From Acidobacteriota bacterium (GTDB taxonomy: Bacteria; Acidobacteriota; Vicinamibacteria; Vicinamibacterales; UBA2999): a DNA stretch of 64,000 nucleotides. Where the stretch lies: contig JAKFYH010000013.1 in assembly GCA_021730945.1 (NCBI GenBank), positions 1-64,000 of the forward strand. Reading direction: 5' to 3'. Shown here in pieces: positions 10,889 to 20,689 of this stretch (within the stretch, counting starts at the first letter, position 1; every line of letters begins with the position of its first letter). Position numbers and translations under genes: made by a program. Under the pieces are notes generated by a model. It was not told the origin of the DNA. It saw only the letters and a list, made by a program, of their open reading frames with translations, and ran no database searches.

Positions 10889-11478
10889 GACCGCGGGAAG
10901 ATGCCGTAGATCGCCACTGCGCAGGCGGTGCGCGGCATCGAGCCACCTTGGAATGTGTACAGGGTCAGTCGCGTGGTGAACGTCAGGCCGGTCACGATTG
11001 GCACGCCAAGCTGTGCGCCTCCGATCGCGATTGTGCTGGCGAAGGGTCCCGGGGTCGCCGCAGATTGACCGCCCACTCGCAATGACGCTACGGCCGCCGG
11101 AATGCCCGGGCCATTGCTTCCCCAGAACCAGAACCCTTGCGGGTTGCGGATTGTGACCTGGACCGCGATGTTGGTCCCACCCTCCACCCGATCAACAGAT
11201 GCTCGGCAGGTCTCCGAAGTTCCGGTCGACAGAGCGATCCGCTCGATCGTGGGAGCATTAGGGTTGCTCTGCCCACTGAGGTCGACATTCGGACACACAT
11301 ACGTCGCGGCGCAGCCGGACTGATCCACCGGCGACGCCACGCTGGCCGTATCGGTGACCGGCGTGGTGACCTGCGAGGTCGGCGAGGTCGGACTCGACGA
11401 CCCACCGCCGCCACAGCCACTGACCAACAAGGTTGCGAGCAAGCAGTATCTGGTCATGGCGTCCCTATGGGCAGGCAC
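10885..11478 (-). CDS. Hypothetical lipoprotein
   Basis: LLVSGCGGGGSSSPTSPTSQVTTPV lipobox and linker. Confidence 0.65.
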   Translation of the reverse strand: MPAHRDAMTRYCLLATLLVSGCGGGGSSSPTSPTSQVTTPVTDTASVASPVDQSGCAATYVCPNVDLSGQSNPNAPTIERIALSTGTSETCRASVDRVEGGTNIAVQVTIRNPQGFWFWGSNGPGIPAAVASLRVGGQSAATPGPFASTIAIGGAQLGVPIVTGLTFTTRLTLYTFQGGSMPRTACAVAIYGIFPRS

Positions 11479-12226
11479 TGGTGCTACCGGTCGCGGTGGT
11501 GGTGCCGGCGCCCCTGGGGCTGCTCCCTGATCCCGTCACGCTGCCACCTGAGACAGTCGCAGTCCAGGACGCGCCCTCATCCGTAGTAATGCTGAGCGAG
11601 CTGCCGCTAGCGCGGCCGGTCATGAAGCCGCAGCAATAGGCCGCAGGCGTAATCGATGCGTAGACGCCTGAGACCAGACCGGATGACCCCACCTGGAGAT
11701 TGAACGTGCCCGCTTCCCGGTAGATCTCGACGACACCGTTGCGCGGTTGCAGGGGCGTGACGGACAGGTAGCTGCCGCAGTAGCGTGTCACCTGACTCGC
11801 CGCGCCGCTCAGCGCTGAGAATCCGCCCACCACGCCGTCGGGACCGCTGTAGCGTCCTGACAGCACGCCGGCGTTCGAGCCACCCGAGACGGTGTAGCCG
11901 CCACCCGACAGGGCAATCGAACGGGAGTCAGTGTCATAGCTGCCGGCCACGGTGGTCATGCCGCTGGCCAGGCGAATCACCCCAGAGGCCGCAACGGGAG
12001 ACTGGGCATTCAGGACGGCGACCAGGAACCAGTTGACTCGCGCCACGGTGGCCTGGACGGTCACATCCAGCGAACCGCTTTGGCTGCTGGTACCAGCCAA
12101 GGTCCCGGAAAACGCGGTAGCGACCGGCGGCGGCGTCGGCGATGTTGGGGCAGCCCCCGGGGAGCCGCTTCCGCACGCCGTGCCGGCCGCGACTGCCGCG
12201 ACGACGCACAGGCCCTTGATTTTCAT
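11465..12226 (-). CDS. Hypothetical lipoprotein
   Basis: MKIKGLCVVAAVAAGTACGSGSPGAAPTSPTPPP; start at ATG 12226 inside ORF 11465..12385. Confidence 0.65.
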   Translation of the reverse strand: MKIKGLCVVAAVAAGTACGSGSPGAAPTSPTPPPVATAFSGTLAGTSSQSGSLDVTVQATVARVNWFLVAVLNAQSPVAASGVIRLASGMTTVAGSYDTDSRSIALSGGGYTVSGGSNAGVLSGRYSGPDGVVGGFSALSGAASQVTRYCGSYLSVTPLQPRNGVVEIYREAGTFNLQVGSSGLVSGVYASITPAAYCCGFMTGRASGSSLSITTDEGASWTATVSGGSVTGSGSSPRGAGTTTATGSTSACP

Positions 12227-12362
12227 CGGGTGAGCATCGGCTCTTCCACGCGGAATCTCAACGGACAACTCCGGGCATTGGCGGAAATCTGGCGATTTCG
12301 TGTTGCCAACGCTGTCGCGCCCATGCCCGCGTCGTATAGGATTCGGCGGGCGCCCCAGTGCC

Positions 12363-13619
12363 ATGACCGACCCCAACCGGGACACGCCGGATCGTCTCGA
12401 CTCCTGGAAGGCGATCGCTGCGTACCTGCAGCGCGACGAGCGGACCGCGCGCCGCTGGGCGGTCGATCAGGGGCTGCCCGCGCGGCGCGTCCCCGGCGGC
12501 GGGCGGACCTCGGTGTTCGCGTTCAAGTCGGAGATCGACTCGTGGCTCGCCAGCGGGCGGTCCATTCCGTCCGCACCGCCCGTCAATACCCGGCCCCGCG
12601 CGCTGGCGGCCCTTGGTGGACTGGTCGTGGTGATTGCGTTGGCGGCCGCCGGGTGGCGCATGTCACCGCGAGTTACCGGGCTGGCCGGCCTGAGGCTCGA
12701 GGCCATCGCCGGGGGCGTGGCCGCGCTGGATGAGCTGGGTACCGAGCAGTGGCGCTATCGCTTTCCCGCGGGCTACACGACGGTACTGGCCGACGGCGAC
12801 GGTCAGGCGGTGCAGTTGATCGGCGAACCGCGGCCGGCGGCACTGGTCGCGACGTCATTTCACCAACGGCGGGCCGATGGCCTGATCGAGAGCGGCCGCC
12901 TGGCCGAGCTCGGACCCGGCGGGGCCCTTCAGCGGTCGTTTTCGTTCACCGATCAGGTGACATTCGCGGGCCAGCCGTACCGTCCGCCCTGGGCGATTAC
13001 GGCTTTTGCCGTGGACGACAGCACCGGGTCACGGCGCATCGCGGTTGCCGCGCATCATCACGCGTGGAGCCCGAGCGTGCTGACGCTGCTCGACGAGGAA
13101 TGGCAGCGGCGCGGCACGTTTTTACATCTGGGATGGATAGAGGCCGTGCGCTGGCTCGGAACGGATCGGCTGTTGATCGGCGGGTTCTCTGAAGACCGCG
13201 GCGGCGGCATGGTGGCACTGCTCGACCCCGGTGCTCTGGATCGCGGCCCAGTGCGGATGGTGGTGATGCCGCGAACCGAGCTGAACCTTGTCACGGTCTC
13301 GCGTTTCAATCGCGCGATCGTGCAGGTCACCTCCGATCGCATCGTGGCGCGTCCAATCGAGGTGCCGTCGGCGGGCGCCGACGCCGTCGATGCGCTCTAC
13401 GAATTCACGCCCGCGCTTGAGCTGATCGGCGCGTCATTCAGCGCCCGCTATTGGGAATTGCACCAGGCTCTCGAGAATCAAGGAAAGCTGGACCATCCAC
13501 GCGACCGCTGCCCCGATCGCGGCGGTCCGCGCCAGATTCAAGTGTGGACGCCCCAGCAAGACTGGCAGACGATCGCGATTCGGCCATCGCCATCATCAGG
13601 CCCCTTGGAGCCGGATTGA
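12363..13619 (+). CDS. Membrane-anchored one-component protein: N-terminal HTH, single TM, extracytoplasmic propeller-like domain
   Basis: DSWKAIAAYLQRDERTARRWAVDQGLPARRVPGGGRTSVFAFKSEIDSWL (MerR/excisionase-like HTH), then TM LAALGGLVVVIALAAAGW. Confidence 0.65.
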   Translation: MTDPNRDTPDRLDSWKAIAAYLQRDERTARRWAVDQGLPARRVPGGGRTSVFAFKSEIDSWLASGRSIPSAPPVNTRPRALAALGGLVVVIALAAAGWRMSPRVTGLAGLRLEAIAGGVAALDELGTEQWRYRFPAGYTTVLADGDGQAVQLIGEPRPAALVATSFHQRRADGLIESGRLAELGPGGALQRSFSFTDQVTFAGQPYRPPWAITAFAVDDSTGSRRIAVAAHHHAWSPSVLTLLDEEWQRRGTFLHLGWIEAVRWLGTDRLLIGGFSEDRGGGMVALLDPGALDRGPVRMVVMPRTELNLVTVSRFNRAIVQVTSDRIVARPIEVPSAGADAVDALYEFTPALELIGASFSARYWELHQALENQGKLDHPRDRCPDRGGPRQIQVWTPQQDWQTIAIRPSPSSGPLEPD

Positions 13620-13655
13620 CCAGGCGGCTACGACTGCCCGCGTTGCCGAGCCGGC

Positions 13656-15590
13656 CTACTTGCCAATCGAATCAAGTGCGTCCCAGCGCGCCATCGCGGT
13701 CAGCAGATCCTGCTCAATGGCCTCGACCCGCGCCAGGGTGGTCTTGATCGCCTCGGCGCCTTCCTTGTAGAACTCAGGCCGCGCGATCGCCGCCTGGAGT
13801 TGCCGCTGCTCCTCTTCGAGCGCGGCAATGCGCTTGGGCAGGCCGGCGTATTCCTTCTCTTCCTTGAAGGTGCGCTTCGCCTTGGGGCGCTCGGTCTTGG
13901 ATCCCGACGGTTCCTTGGTCGTTCCCGACGACTGTTTGGGAGCTCCCGACGATTGTTTGGCAACTCCCGACGGCTGTTTACCTGCTCCCGACGTGTTTTT
14001 TGACTGTCGCTGCCAGTCTTCGTAGCCACCGACGTATTCCTGGACCTTGCCGCCGCCCTCGAACGCCAGCGTGCTGGTAACGACATTGTCGAGAAAGCGG
14101 CGATCGTGGCTCACCAGCAGCAAGGTGCCGGGCCACTCCACCAGTTGCGCTTCGAGCAGTTCGAGCGTTTCGAGATCGAGATCGTTGGTTGGTTCGTCGA
14201 GCACCAGCACGTTGGCGGGACGCGTGAACAACCGCGCCAGCAGCAGGCGATTGCGCTCGCCGCCTGACAGCGCCCGCACCGGCGATCGCGCCCGTTCGGG
14301 CGAGAACAGGAAATCGGCGAGGTAGCCGTGCACGTGCTTCGGCACGCCGTTCACCGTCACGGTGTCGGCACCGTCGCCCACCGTGTCGACCACGGTGCGG
14401 TCGGGATCCAGTTGTTCGCGTTGCTGATCGTAGTAGGCCACTTGCACGTTGGCGCCGCGGCGGACCTCGCCGGCCTGCGGCGTCAACTCCCCGAGCAACA
14501 GGCGAAGCAGGGTGGTCTTGCCGGCGCCGTTGGGGCCGATCAGGCCAATGCGGTCGCCGCGCATGACCCGGATGGTCAATCCCTTCACTACCGGGGAGGC
14601 ACCAAAGGCATGGCTCAGCCCCTTGGCTTCGAACACCATCTTGCCCGACGGATCCGCCTGGTCCACCTGCATGCGGACATTGCCCATCAGGTTGCGCCGG
14701 GCGGCCCGCTCGGCACGCATGGCCATGAGCGCCTTCACGCGGCCCTCGTCTCGGGTCCGCCGCGCCTTGACGCCTCGGCGCAGCCAGACTTCCTCCTGCG
14801 CCATCTTCTTGTCGAACTTGGTGTTTTGCAGCTCCTCGTTGGCGAGCCACTCTTCTTTCTTGCGCTCGAAGGTGAGGTAGTCACCCGGCCACGAGGTCAG
14901 CATGCCGCGATCGATCTCGACGATGCGGGTGGCAACCTTTTCGAGAAAGGTGCGGTCGTGGGTGACGAAAATCACCGCGCCGGCGTACTCCATCAGGAAC
15001 GTTTCGAGCCATTCGATGGCCTCGATATCCAGATGGTTGGTCGGCTCGTCCAGCAGCAGCACATCCGGCTGGCTCACCAGCGCCCGCGCCAGCAGCACGC
15101 GCCGCTTCCACCCCCCCGACAGGGTGTCGACGATGGCCTCTGACGGCAGGTCCAGCTTGGTGACGATCAGCTCGACGCGCTGTTCCAGGCTCCAGCCGTC
15201 GCGCTCCTCGAGTTCATGCTGAAAGTCGCCGAGCCGGGTCATGGCCTCGTCGCTGTAGTTGGTCGCCACTTCCACCGCGGCATGGTGGTAGTTCGCAATC
15301 AGGGCGCCCAGGTCGCCAAGGCCCTCGGCGATCACGTCGAATACGGGAAGGTTGGCCGACAGCGGCACGTCCTGCACCAGCCGGGCGATGCGCGCGCCGG
15401 GCTGGGTCCACACCGTGCCGGCGTCGGGCGGCAGCTCGCCGCCGATGATCTGCATCAGCGTCGACTTGCCGGTGCCGTTTCGTCCAATGATGGCAATGCG
15501 TTCGCCCGGCTCCACCTGCAGGGCGGCACGGTCAAGCAGCGGCAGGTGGCCGTAGGCATGGGAGATCTGGTCGAGCACGACAAGGGGCAT
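13656..15590 (-). CDS. ABC-F family ATPase (Uup-like) with repeat-bearing linker
   Basis: Two ATPase domains (GRNGTGKSTL, GPNGAGKTTL; LSGGWKRRVLLARAL, LSGGERNRLLLARL; LLLDEPTNHLDIEAIEWLE); C-terminal coiled coil. Confidence 0.95.
   Translation of the reverse strand: MPLVVLDQISHAYGHLPLLDRAALQVEPGERIAIIGRNGTGKSTLMQIIGGELPPDAGTVWTQPGARIARLVQDVPLSANLPVFDVIAEGLGDLGALIANYHHAAVEVATNYSDEAMTRLGDFQHELEERDGWSLEQRVELIVTKLDLPSEAIVDTLSGGWKRRVLLARALVSQPDVLLLDEPTNHLDIEAIEWLETFLMEYAGAVIFVTHDRTFLEKVATRIVEIDRGMLTSWPGDYLTFERKKEEWLANEELQNTKFDKKMAQEEVWLRRGVKARRTRDEGRVKALMAMRAERAARRNLMGNVRMQVDQADPSGKMVFEAKGLSHAFGASPVVKGLTIRVMRGDRIGLIGPNGAGKTTLLRLLLGELTPQAGEVRRGANVQVAYYDQQREQLDPDRTVVDTVGDGADTVTVNGVPKHVHGYLADFLFSPERARSPVRALSGGERNRLLLARLFTRPANVLVLDEPTNDLDLETLELLEAQLVEWPGTLLLVSHDRRFLDNVVTSTLAFEGGGKVQEYVGGYEDWQRQSKNTSGAGKQPSGVAKQSSGAPKQSSGTTKEPSGSKTERPKAKRTFKEEKEYAGLPKRIAALEEEQRQLQAAIARPEFYKEGAEAIKTTLARVEAIEQDLLTAMARWDALDSIGK
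13902..13992. repeat. 21-bp phased TCCCGAC repeat inside the ABC-F gene
   Basis: TCCCGAC begins at 13902, 13923, 13944, 13965 and 13986 (exact 21-bp period); encodes KQPSGVA-KQSSGAP-KQSSGTT-KEPSGSK. Confidence 0.93.
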
Positions 15591-15668
15591 GGAACTCTCA
15601 AGCGTACCGCAAAACGCCGCCTGGCCGCGTTCCGGTAATATCGCCGCGCGTCCCTCATCCTGAGATAT

Positions 15669-16673
15669 ATGCGCCCAACGCTGGTTTGCTGCGTCGTGCT
15701 TGCCCTGGCGGGCTGCGGCGGGGGGTCGTCACCAACCTCGCCGTCGGAGACGTCCGGACCGCTGTCGTTCACGGTGGCGCCGATTGACCCCGCAGCGCTC
15801 CAGTACATCGTGCCGCTCGGCAACATGGGGCCGTTCGCGCACACGCTCCCGACCGACCACGCCTACTTTTACCACCACCTGAATTCCGGCACCTTCCCGC
15901 CGGTACCGGTGCTGGCCCCGTCAGGCGGCACCATCTCGAACACCTACCCCGGGGAAAACGGAGAGGTCAAGGTGTGGATCAAGGTCAACAGCCGTCACAC
16001 GTATTACTTCGGCCACATCGTGCTGACGCCGGGGTTACGCGTCGGCTCGCAGATCGAGGCGGGCATGGTGGTGGGCTCGTCGCCAGGGGCGGCGCTTGAT
16101 TTCGCGGTCACCGACCAGAGTGCGCCGCAAGCCTTCATCACGCCGATTCGCTACGCTCTGGACACCCTGTACGGGCAATCGCCGCTGCCCTACTTCGTCG
16201 AGCCGATTCGATCGGCGCTCTACGCGAAGGTGCAACGGGAGGGCGGCGACCTCGACGGCAAGATCAACTACGACATCGCCGGCACGCTGTCGGGCAACTG
16301 GTTCGCGGAGGACTTGCCCATTTCCGCGGGCAGCACCGTGGGCGACCTCACGATCGGCATGAAGCAGCTGGCGTTTGCGCGCGACGTGCGGTACCCCGAT
16401 CGCCAGCGCGTGTCGATCGGCGGCTTCGGTGCGACCGGTACGTGGGGCGTGCCGCCGGACGCGCCCGACTTCGCCGCCATCACGCCGGCATCGGGCGTGA
16501 CCGTCTATCGATTGCTCTACAAAGGCGAACCTGGCGGCCCACCGGGCACCGAACAGAAGGGCTTGATCGTGGTGCAATTGCTCGACGCCCAGCGCCTCAG
16601 GGTCGAGGTGGTGCTGGATCCGATTCGGTCGACGGCCGGCTTCTCGGCGCAGGCGGTCACCTACCTTCGCTAA
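15669..16673 (+). CDS. Hypothetical lipoprotein, possibly M23/LytM-like fold
   Basis: VLALAGCGGGSSPTSPSETSG lipobox; ...FAHTLPTDHAYFYHH...APSGGTI... resembles M23-like architecture but without certainty. Confidence 0.55.
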   Translation: MRPTLVCCVVLALAGCGGGSSPTSPSETSGPLSFTVAPIDPAALQYIVPLGNMGPFAHTLPTDHAYFYHHLNSGTFPPVPVLAPSGGTISNTYPGENGEVKVWIKVNSRHTYYFGHIVLTPGLRVGSQIEAGMVVGSSPGAALDFAVTDQSAPQAFITPIRYALDTLYGQSPLPYFVEPIRSALYAKVQREGGDLDGKINYDIAGTLSGNWFAEDLPISAGSTVGDLTIGMKQLAFARDVRYPDRQRVSIGGFGATGTWGVPPDAPDFAAITPASGVTVYRLLYKGEPGGPPGTEQKGLIVVQLLDAQRLRVEVVLDPIRSTAGFSAQAVTYLR

Positions 16674-16720
16674 TCCACCCGTGACTCTCTTCGGTCCGGC
16701 GGTCACCGTCGGGCCGGGTT

Positions 16721-17866
16721 TCACCACCCGAGCAACGGATAGACGAGTGCCGAGATCGTCATCACGCGCACGACCGAGGCCAGGCGCGGCGACCGTAGCT
16801 GCACTTCGCGCCACACCACCGCCATCACGGCCGCGCCGGCCACCAGCAGCACGACCCAGGCCAGTACCGCGCCCGGTGCTGATGGTCCCACCCACTCGCG
16901 CATCCCCACGTTCCAGCGCGACCCATAAAGCAGGGCCACATGCACGGCATACACGAGCAGTGACTGCTCGGCGAGCGCCTGCAGCACGATCGGAAGGCCG
17001 CGCCATCCGGCGCTGAGCTTCGTCATGGCGCCCAGCAGCACGGCGACACAACCCAGGCGCAGCAGGAAGAATCCGGGGCTGATGCCGACGTCGATGGCGC
17101 CGTAGGGCGCAATGAACATCAGCCGGAACAGCCAGACCGCCCCGACCATGGCGGCGCCGGTCACGGCCATCACTTGCGCCACGTGGGCGAGCCGATCGTG
17201 CGCCACCCACCGTTCGACTACGACACCAAAAGCGGCGCCAAGCAGGATGTAGCCCGACCAGGGGAACAGCGGGAACAGCGAGCCGGTCGCCGGCGTCAAG
17301 TAGGCGGCCAGCAGTGGCGGCAGGTAGGCGGTCCAGTCGAAGGCCCAGACCAGCGGTCCAGCCAGGATCACCGCCACGCCCAGCCCAAGCGTCGCCAGCC
17401 CGACCGCCCGTGGCGAGGGCAGTATCCAGAACAGTCCCTGCAACAGCAGCAGGACGACGGCCACCAGTTGCAGGATGTCGACGACGAAGAACGACTGCCA
17501 GCGTTCGTCGGTGGCATAGGGCAGGTGCGAAAACCTGGCCATGGGGAACCGCAGCAGATACGCGAGAGCCAGGAAGAACCCCAGGCGCAGCACGCGGCGA
17601 ACGACCCGGCGCGACAGCCGCCGCTGATCATCCCAGTGGTGCAGCGCTGTCACGGTGAAGGCGAGCCCGGACAGCGTCAGGAACATGCACGACGTCAGGC
17701 CGCGGACAAACATCCAGCCGTCGTAGCCGGGGCCGGTGCGGTAGGCGGGGGCCAGCAACGTGTCGATGGCGTGCCCTTGCACCATCATCACCACGGCCGC
17801 GGCGCGGGCCAGGTCGATGAACACCACCCGGCGGGACGGGCGGCCGGCTGGCAGGGCGGTGGCCAC
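16721..17866 (-). CDS. Heparan-alpha-glucosaminide N-acetyltransferase/acyltransferase-like multi-TM protein
   Basis: RRVVFIDLARAAAVVMMVQGHAIDTLL...MFVRGLTSCMFLTLSGLAF, many TM helices. Confidence 0.75.
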   Translation of the reverse strand: MATALPAGRPSRRVVFIDLARAAAVVMMVQGHAIDTLLAPAYRTGPGYDGWMFVRGLTSCMFLTLSGLAFTVTALHHWDDQRRLSRRVVRRVLRLGFFLALAYLLRFPMARFSHLPYATDERWQSFFVVDILQLVAVVLLLLQGLFWILPSPRAVGLATLGLGVAVILAGPLVWAFDWTAYLPPLLAAYLTPATGSLFPLFPWSGYILLGAAFGVVVERWVAHDRLAHVAQVMAVTGAAMVGAVWLFRLMFIAPYGAIDVGISPGFFLLRLGCVAVLLGAMTKLSAGWRGLPIVLQALAEQSLLVYAVHVALLYGSRWNVGMREWVGPSAPGAVLAWVVLLVAGAAVMAVVWREVQLRSPRLASVVRVMTISALVYPLLGW

Positions 17867-17968
17867 GAACCAGCGTACCTTACTGCCGTGTCCGGCGACA
17901 GGTCGCGGTGCACCGCGATCGCGCGCGTCGCCAGGGCCGGCCGCTTTCAGGTGGTGTATCCTGCGACC

Positions 17969-19387
17969 ATGACCACGCGCACGCGTCTCCTGCTCACCAG
18001 CCTGGCCGTCGCCGGCACCGTCGCCATCGGCGGCGCGCAGTCGCTGCCGGCCAACTCAGCGGCGCTCGATGCCGAAACGCTGCAGCACTTCCAGGAGCTG
18101 CTCAAACGCGATACGCAGAGCCCCCCGGGGAATGAAATCCGCGCGGTCGAATATCTCAAGCAGGTGCTCGACAAGGAAGGCATCACCTACCAGGTGTTCG
18201 CGAAAGACCCGCAGCGCCCGAACCTCGTGGCGCGCATCAAGGGCAACGGCAAGAAGCGGCCAATCCTGATCATGGGCCACACTGACGTCGTCACCGTCGA
18301 CGCCAAGAAGTGGACCTTCCCGCCATTCGGCGCGGTGCGCGATGGCGGCTACATCTACGGCCGCGGCGCGGTCGACGACAAGGACAATCTGACGGCGGCG
18401 CTGATGTTGATCCTGCGCCTCAAGCGCGAGGCGACGCTGCTCGATCGCGACGTGATCCTGCTGGCCGAATCGGGTGAGGAAGGCGCGCCCGATGTCGGCG
18501 CGCAGTTCATGGCCGACAACCACCTCGACGCCATCAATGCCGAGTTCTGTTTTGCCGAGGGCGGCGGGGTCGTGCGCCGCGGCGGCAACGTGGTGCAGGC
18601 CAACGTCGGCACCACCGAGAAGGAGCCCCGCCCGATTGAGATCATCGCGCGCGGCCCGGCCGGCCACGGCTCGGTGCCGTCCAAGAACAACGCGGTCACG
18701 CACCTGTCGGCCGCGGTCACCAAGGTGGCCAACTGGGTGCCACCACTGCGCGTCAACGAAACCACCGGCGCCTACTTCCGCAAGTTGCAGTCGATGGTGA
18801 CGCCCGACGTGGCCAAGGTCTACCGCGACGTGCTGAGCCCCGATCCCAAGGTCAACGGCCCGGCCGCCGAATGGCTGCTCGAGAACCAGCCGTCGCACTG
18901 GTCGATGCTCCACACCTCGCTCGTGCCCACCATCGTCGACGCCGGCTTCCGCTACAACGTGATTCCGTCAGAGGTGAAGGCCACTCTGGACGTCCGCCTG
19001 CATCCTGATGAAGATCAGGACACGTTTCTGGATGAAGTGCGCAAGGTGATTGGCGACCCGACCGTCGAGGTGCGGTGGTTCCGCGATCGGTATCGTCCGG
19101 CCGGCGGCTCGCGGCTCGACACCGAGGCATTCACGGTGCTCGAAGCGCAGCTCAAGAAGCACTACAACACGGTGGCCCTCCCGACGATGGGCACCGGCGC
19201 CACCGACATGTCGAACATCCGCGCCAAGGGGCCGCAGTGCTACGGCATTGGCCCGGCCATCGACACCGAGGACGGCCCGAAGGGCTACGGCGCGCACAGC
19301 GACCAGGAGCGGATTCTCGAGTCGGAGCTGCTGCGCTTTACCCGCTTCACCTACGACCTGGTGATGGAGCTGGCGCGGGCGCGGTAG
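17969..19387 (+). CDS. M20-family metallopeptidase (exported)
   Basis: Signal peptide MTTRTRLLLTSLAVAGTVAIGGAQ; ILIMGHTDVVTVD, YGRGAVDDKDNLTAALM, LLAESGEEGAPDVGAQF, GAHSDQERI. Confidence 0.92.
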   Translation: MTTRTRLLLTSLAVAGTVAIGGAQSLPANSAALDAETLQHFQELLKRDTQSPPGNEIRAVEYLKQVLDKEGITYQVFAKDPQRPNLVARIKGNGKKRPILIMGHTDVVTVDAKKWTFPPFGAVRDGGYIYGRGAVDDKDNLTAALMLILRLKREATLLDRDVILLAESGEEGAPDVGAQFMADNHLDAINAEFCFAEGGGVVRRGGNVVQANVGTTEKEPRPIEIIARGPAGHGSVPSKNNAVTHLSAAVTKVANWVPPLRVNETTGAYFRKLQSMVTPDVAKVYRDVLSPDPKVNGPAAEWLLENQPSHWSMLHTSLVPTIVDAGFRYNVIPSEVKATLDVRLHPDEDQDTFLDEVRKVIGDPTVEVRWFRDRYRPAGGSRLDTEAFTVLEAQLKKHYNTVALPTMGTGATDMSNIRAKGPQCYGIGPAIDTEDGPKGYGAHSDQERILESELLRFTRFTYDLVMELARAR

Positions 19388-19393
19388 CGGCCG

Positions 19394-20659
19394 CTACTGG
19401 GGAAGCGTGTCGGACGACAGGATCTTCGTCCAGGTCGCGCCACCGTCGGCAGTGCGGTAGACGGAACCGTGGGACCCCGACAGGTACATGATCCGGGCGT
19501 TCTGCCGGCTGATCTCAAGGTCGCTCGGCCGCACGCCGGTGGGGCGCGACGGATCACCGTTGTTGGCGGTATCGGCCGGCAAGGCGCCGACCGGGCGCCA
19601 CGTGTTGCCGCCATCCAGGCTCTCGACCACCTGGGTACCGGTCTGCGACAGGCCGACGATCCGCAGGCCGGACGGGTCGGTCGGATCGAACCGCATGATG
19701 CCCTGCTGTGACGTCGGCGACACCGGCCGCGTGAACGTCGCCCCGCCGTCGCCGCTCAACAGGTAACTGGTATCGGCCAGGGCGACGATCAGGCGCGCCG
19801 GATTCTGCGGTGACAGGTCTAATCGGAACAGGGCCTGTTGCCGCGGCTCCGGTCCCATTCCGGTCTTCATCGCCGCCCAGGTCGCGCCGCCATCGGATGA
19901 CTTGAGCACCCCAAACTGCGTATCCACGTAATTGCTGCCGCCGGCCGACAGCAGCCCGAACGTGCTGGCATAGACGACGGCCGGATTGTCCGGGTCGATG
20001 CGCAAGCCGGTGACCCGCGTGCCGCGCACCAGGCCGGTCGGCAACTCGGTCCAACTGCGGCCGCCGTCGGCCGACTTGTAAATCACGCCGATGGTATTGA
20101 AGAGCCGATCGGGATCGGCGCCGGTGAAGCTGGCCGGGTTCGCGTTGCTGCCGGCGTAGAGGATCTGCGAATCGGACGGATCGATCGCGACGGCATAGAC
20201 CGCCGTGTTCATGGCCGGGCCCACCCGCTGTTCCCAGCGCCGGCCGCCATCGTCCGAGCAATACACGCCCTGATTGGCCGCCTGCATCAGGTCCAGCGTG
20301 CCCGGGCTGCCGGCCATCGCGAAACACACGTGGTCGGGACTGCGGGGATCGACGACGGTATCGAAGAACTCGGAGTAACACTGGCCGCCGCCGCGCTTGT
20401 CGAAGGAGCGCACACCGTCGACCATGCGCGTCCATGTGGCGCCATCGTCTACGGTTCTGAAGAAGCCCTCACCTTCGACGCCAACGTACACGATGCGATC
20501 GTTGAAGGGATCGATAGCGAGCGACTGATCGGTACGCTGGGGGTAGGAATGCGGGGTGCAGTCAACCGCCTGGGCGGCCGCGGGAACGGCGCCGGCCAGC
20601 ACCAGAACGGGCACGATCCACGCCGCTCGGTTCCACCGCTCAGCCATGACGTCTCCCAC
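19394..20659 (-). CDS. BNR/sialidase-like or VPS10-type repeat exported protein
   Basis: Repeated S.DGG.TW motifs (FRTVDDGATWTRM, SADGGRSWTELP, SSDGGATWAAM, SGDGGATFTRP, SLDGGNTWRPVG, TADGGATWTKI). Confidence 0.82.
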   Translation of the reverse strand: MGDVMAERWNRAAWIVPVLVLAGAVPAAAQAVDCTPHSYPQRTDQSLAIDPFNDRIVYVGVEGEGFFRTVDDGATWTRMVDGVRSFDKRGGGQCYSEFFDTVVDPRSPDHVCFAMAGSPGTLDLMQAANQGVYCSDDGGRRWEQRVGPAMNTAVYAVAIDPSDSQILYAGSNANPASFTGADPDRLFNTIGVIYKSADGGRSWTELPTGLVRGTRVTGLRIDPDNPAVVYASTFGLLSAGGSNYVDTQFGVLKSSDGGATWAAMKTGMGPEPRQQALFRLDLSPQNPARLIVALADTSYLLSGDGGATFTRPVSPTSQQGIMRFDPTDPSGLRIVGLSQTGTQVVESLDGGNTWRPVGALPADTANNGDPSRPTGVRPSDLEISRQNARIMYLSGSHGSVYRTADGGATWTKILSSDTLPQ

Positions 20660-20689
20660 GTTACACCAACCGGCGGTCTATGATCGGGC

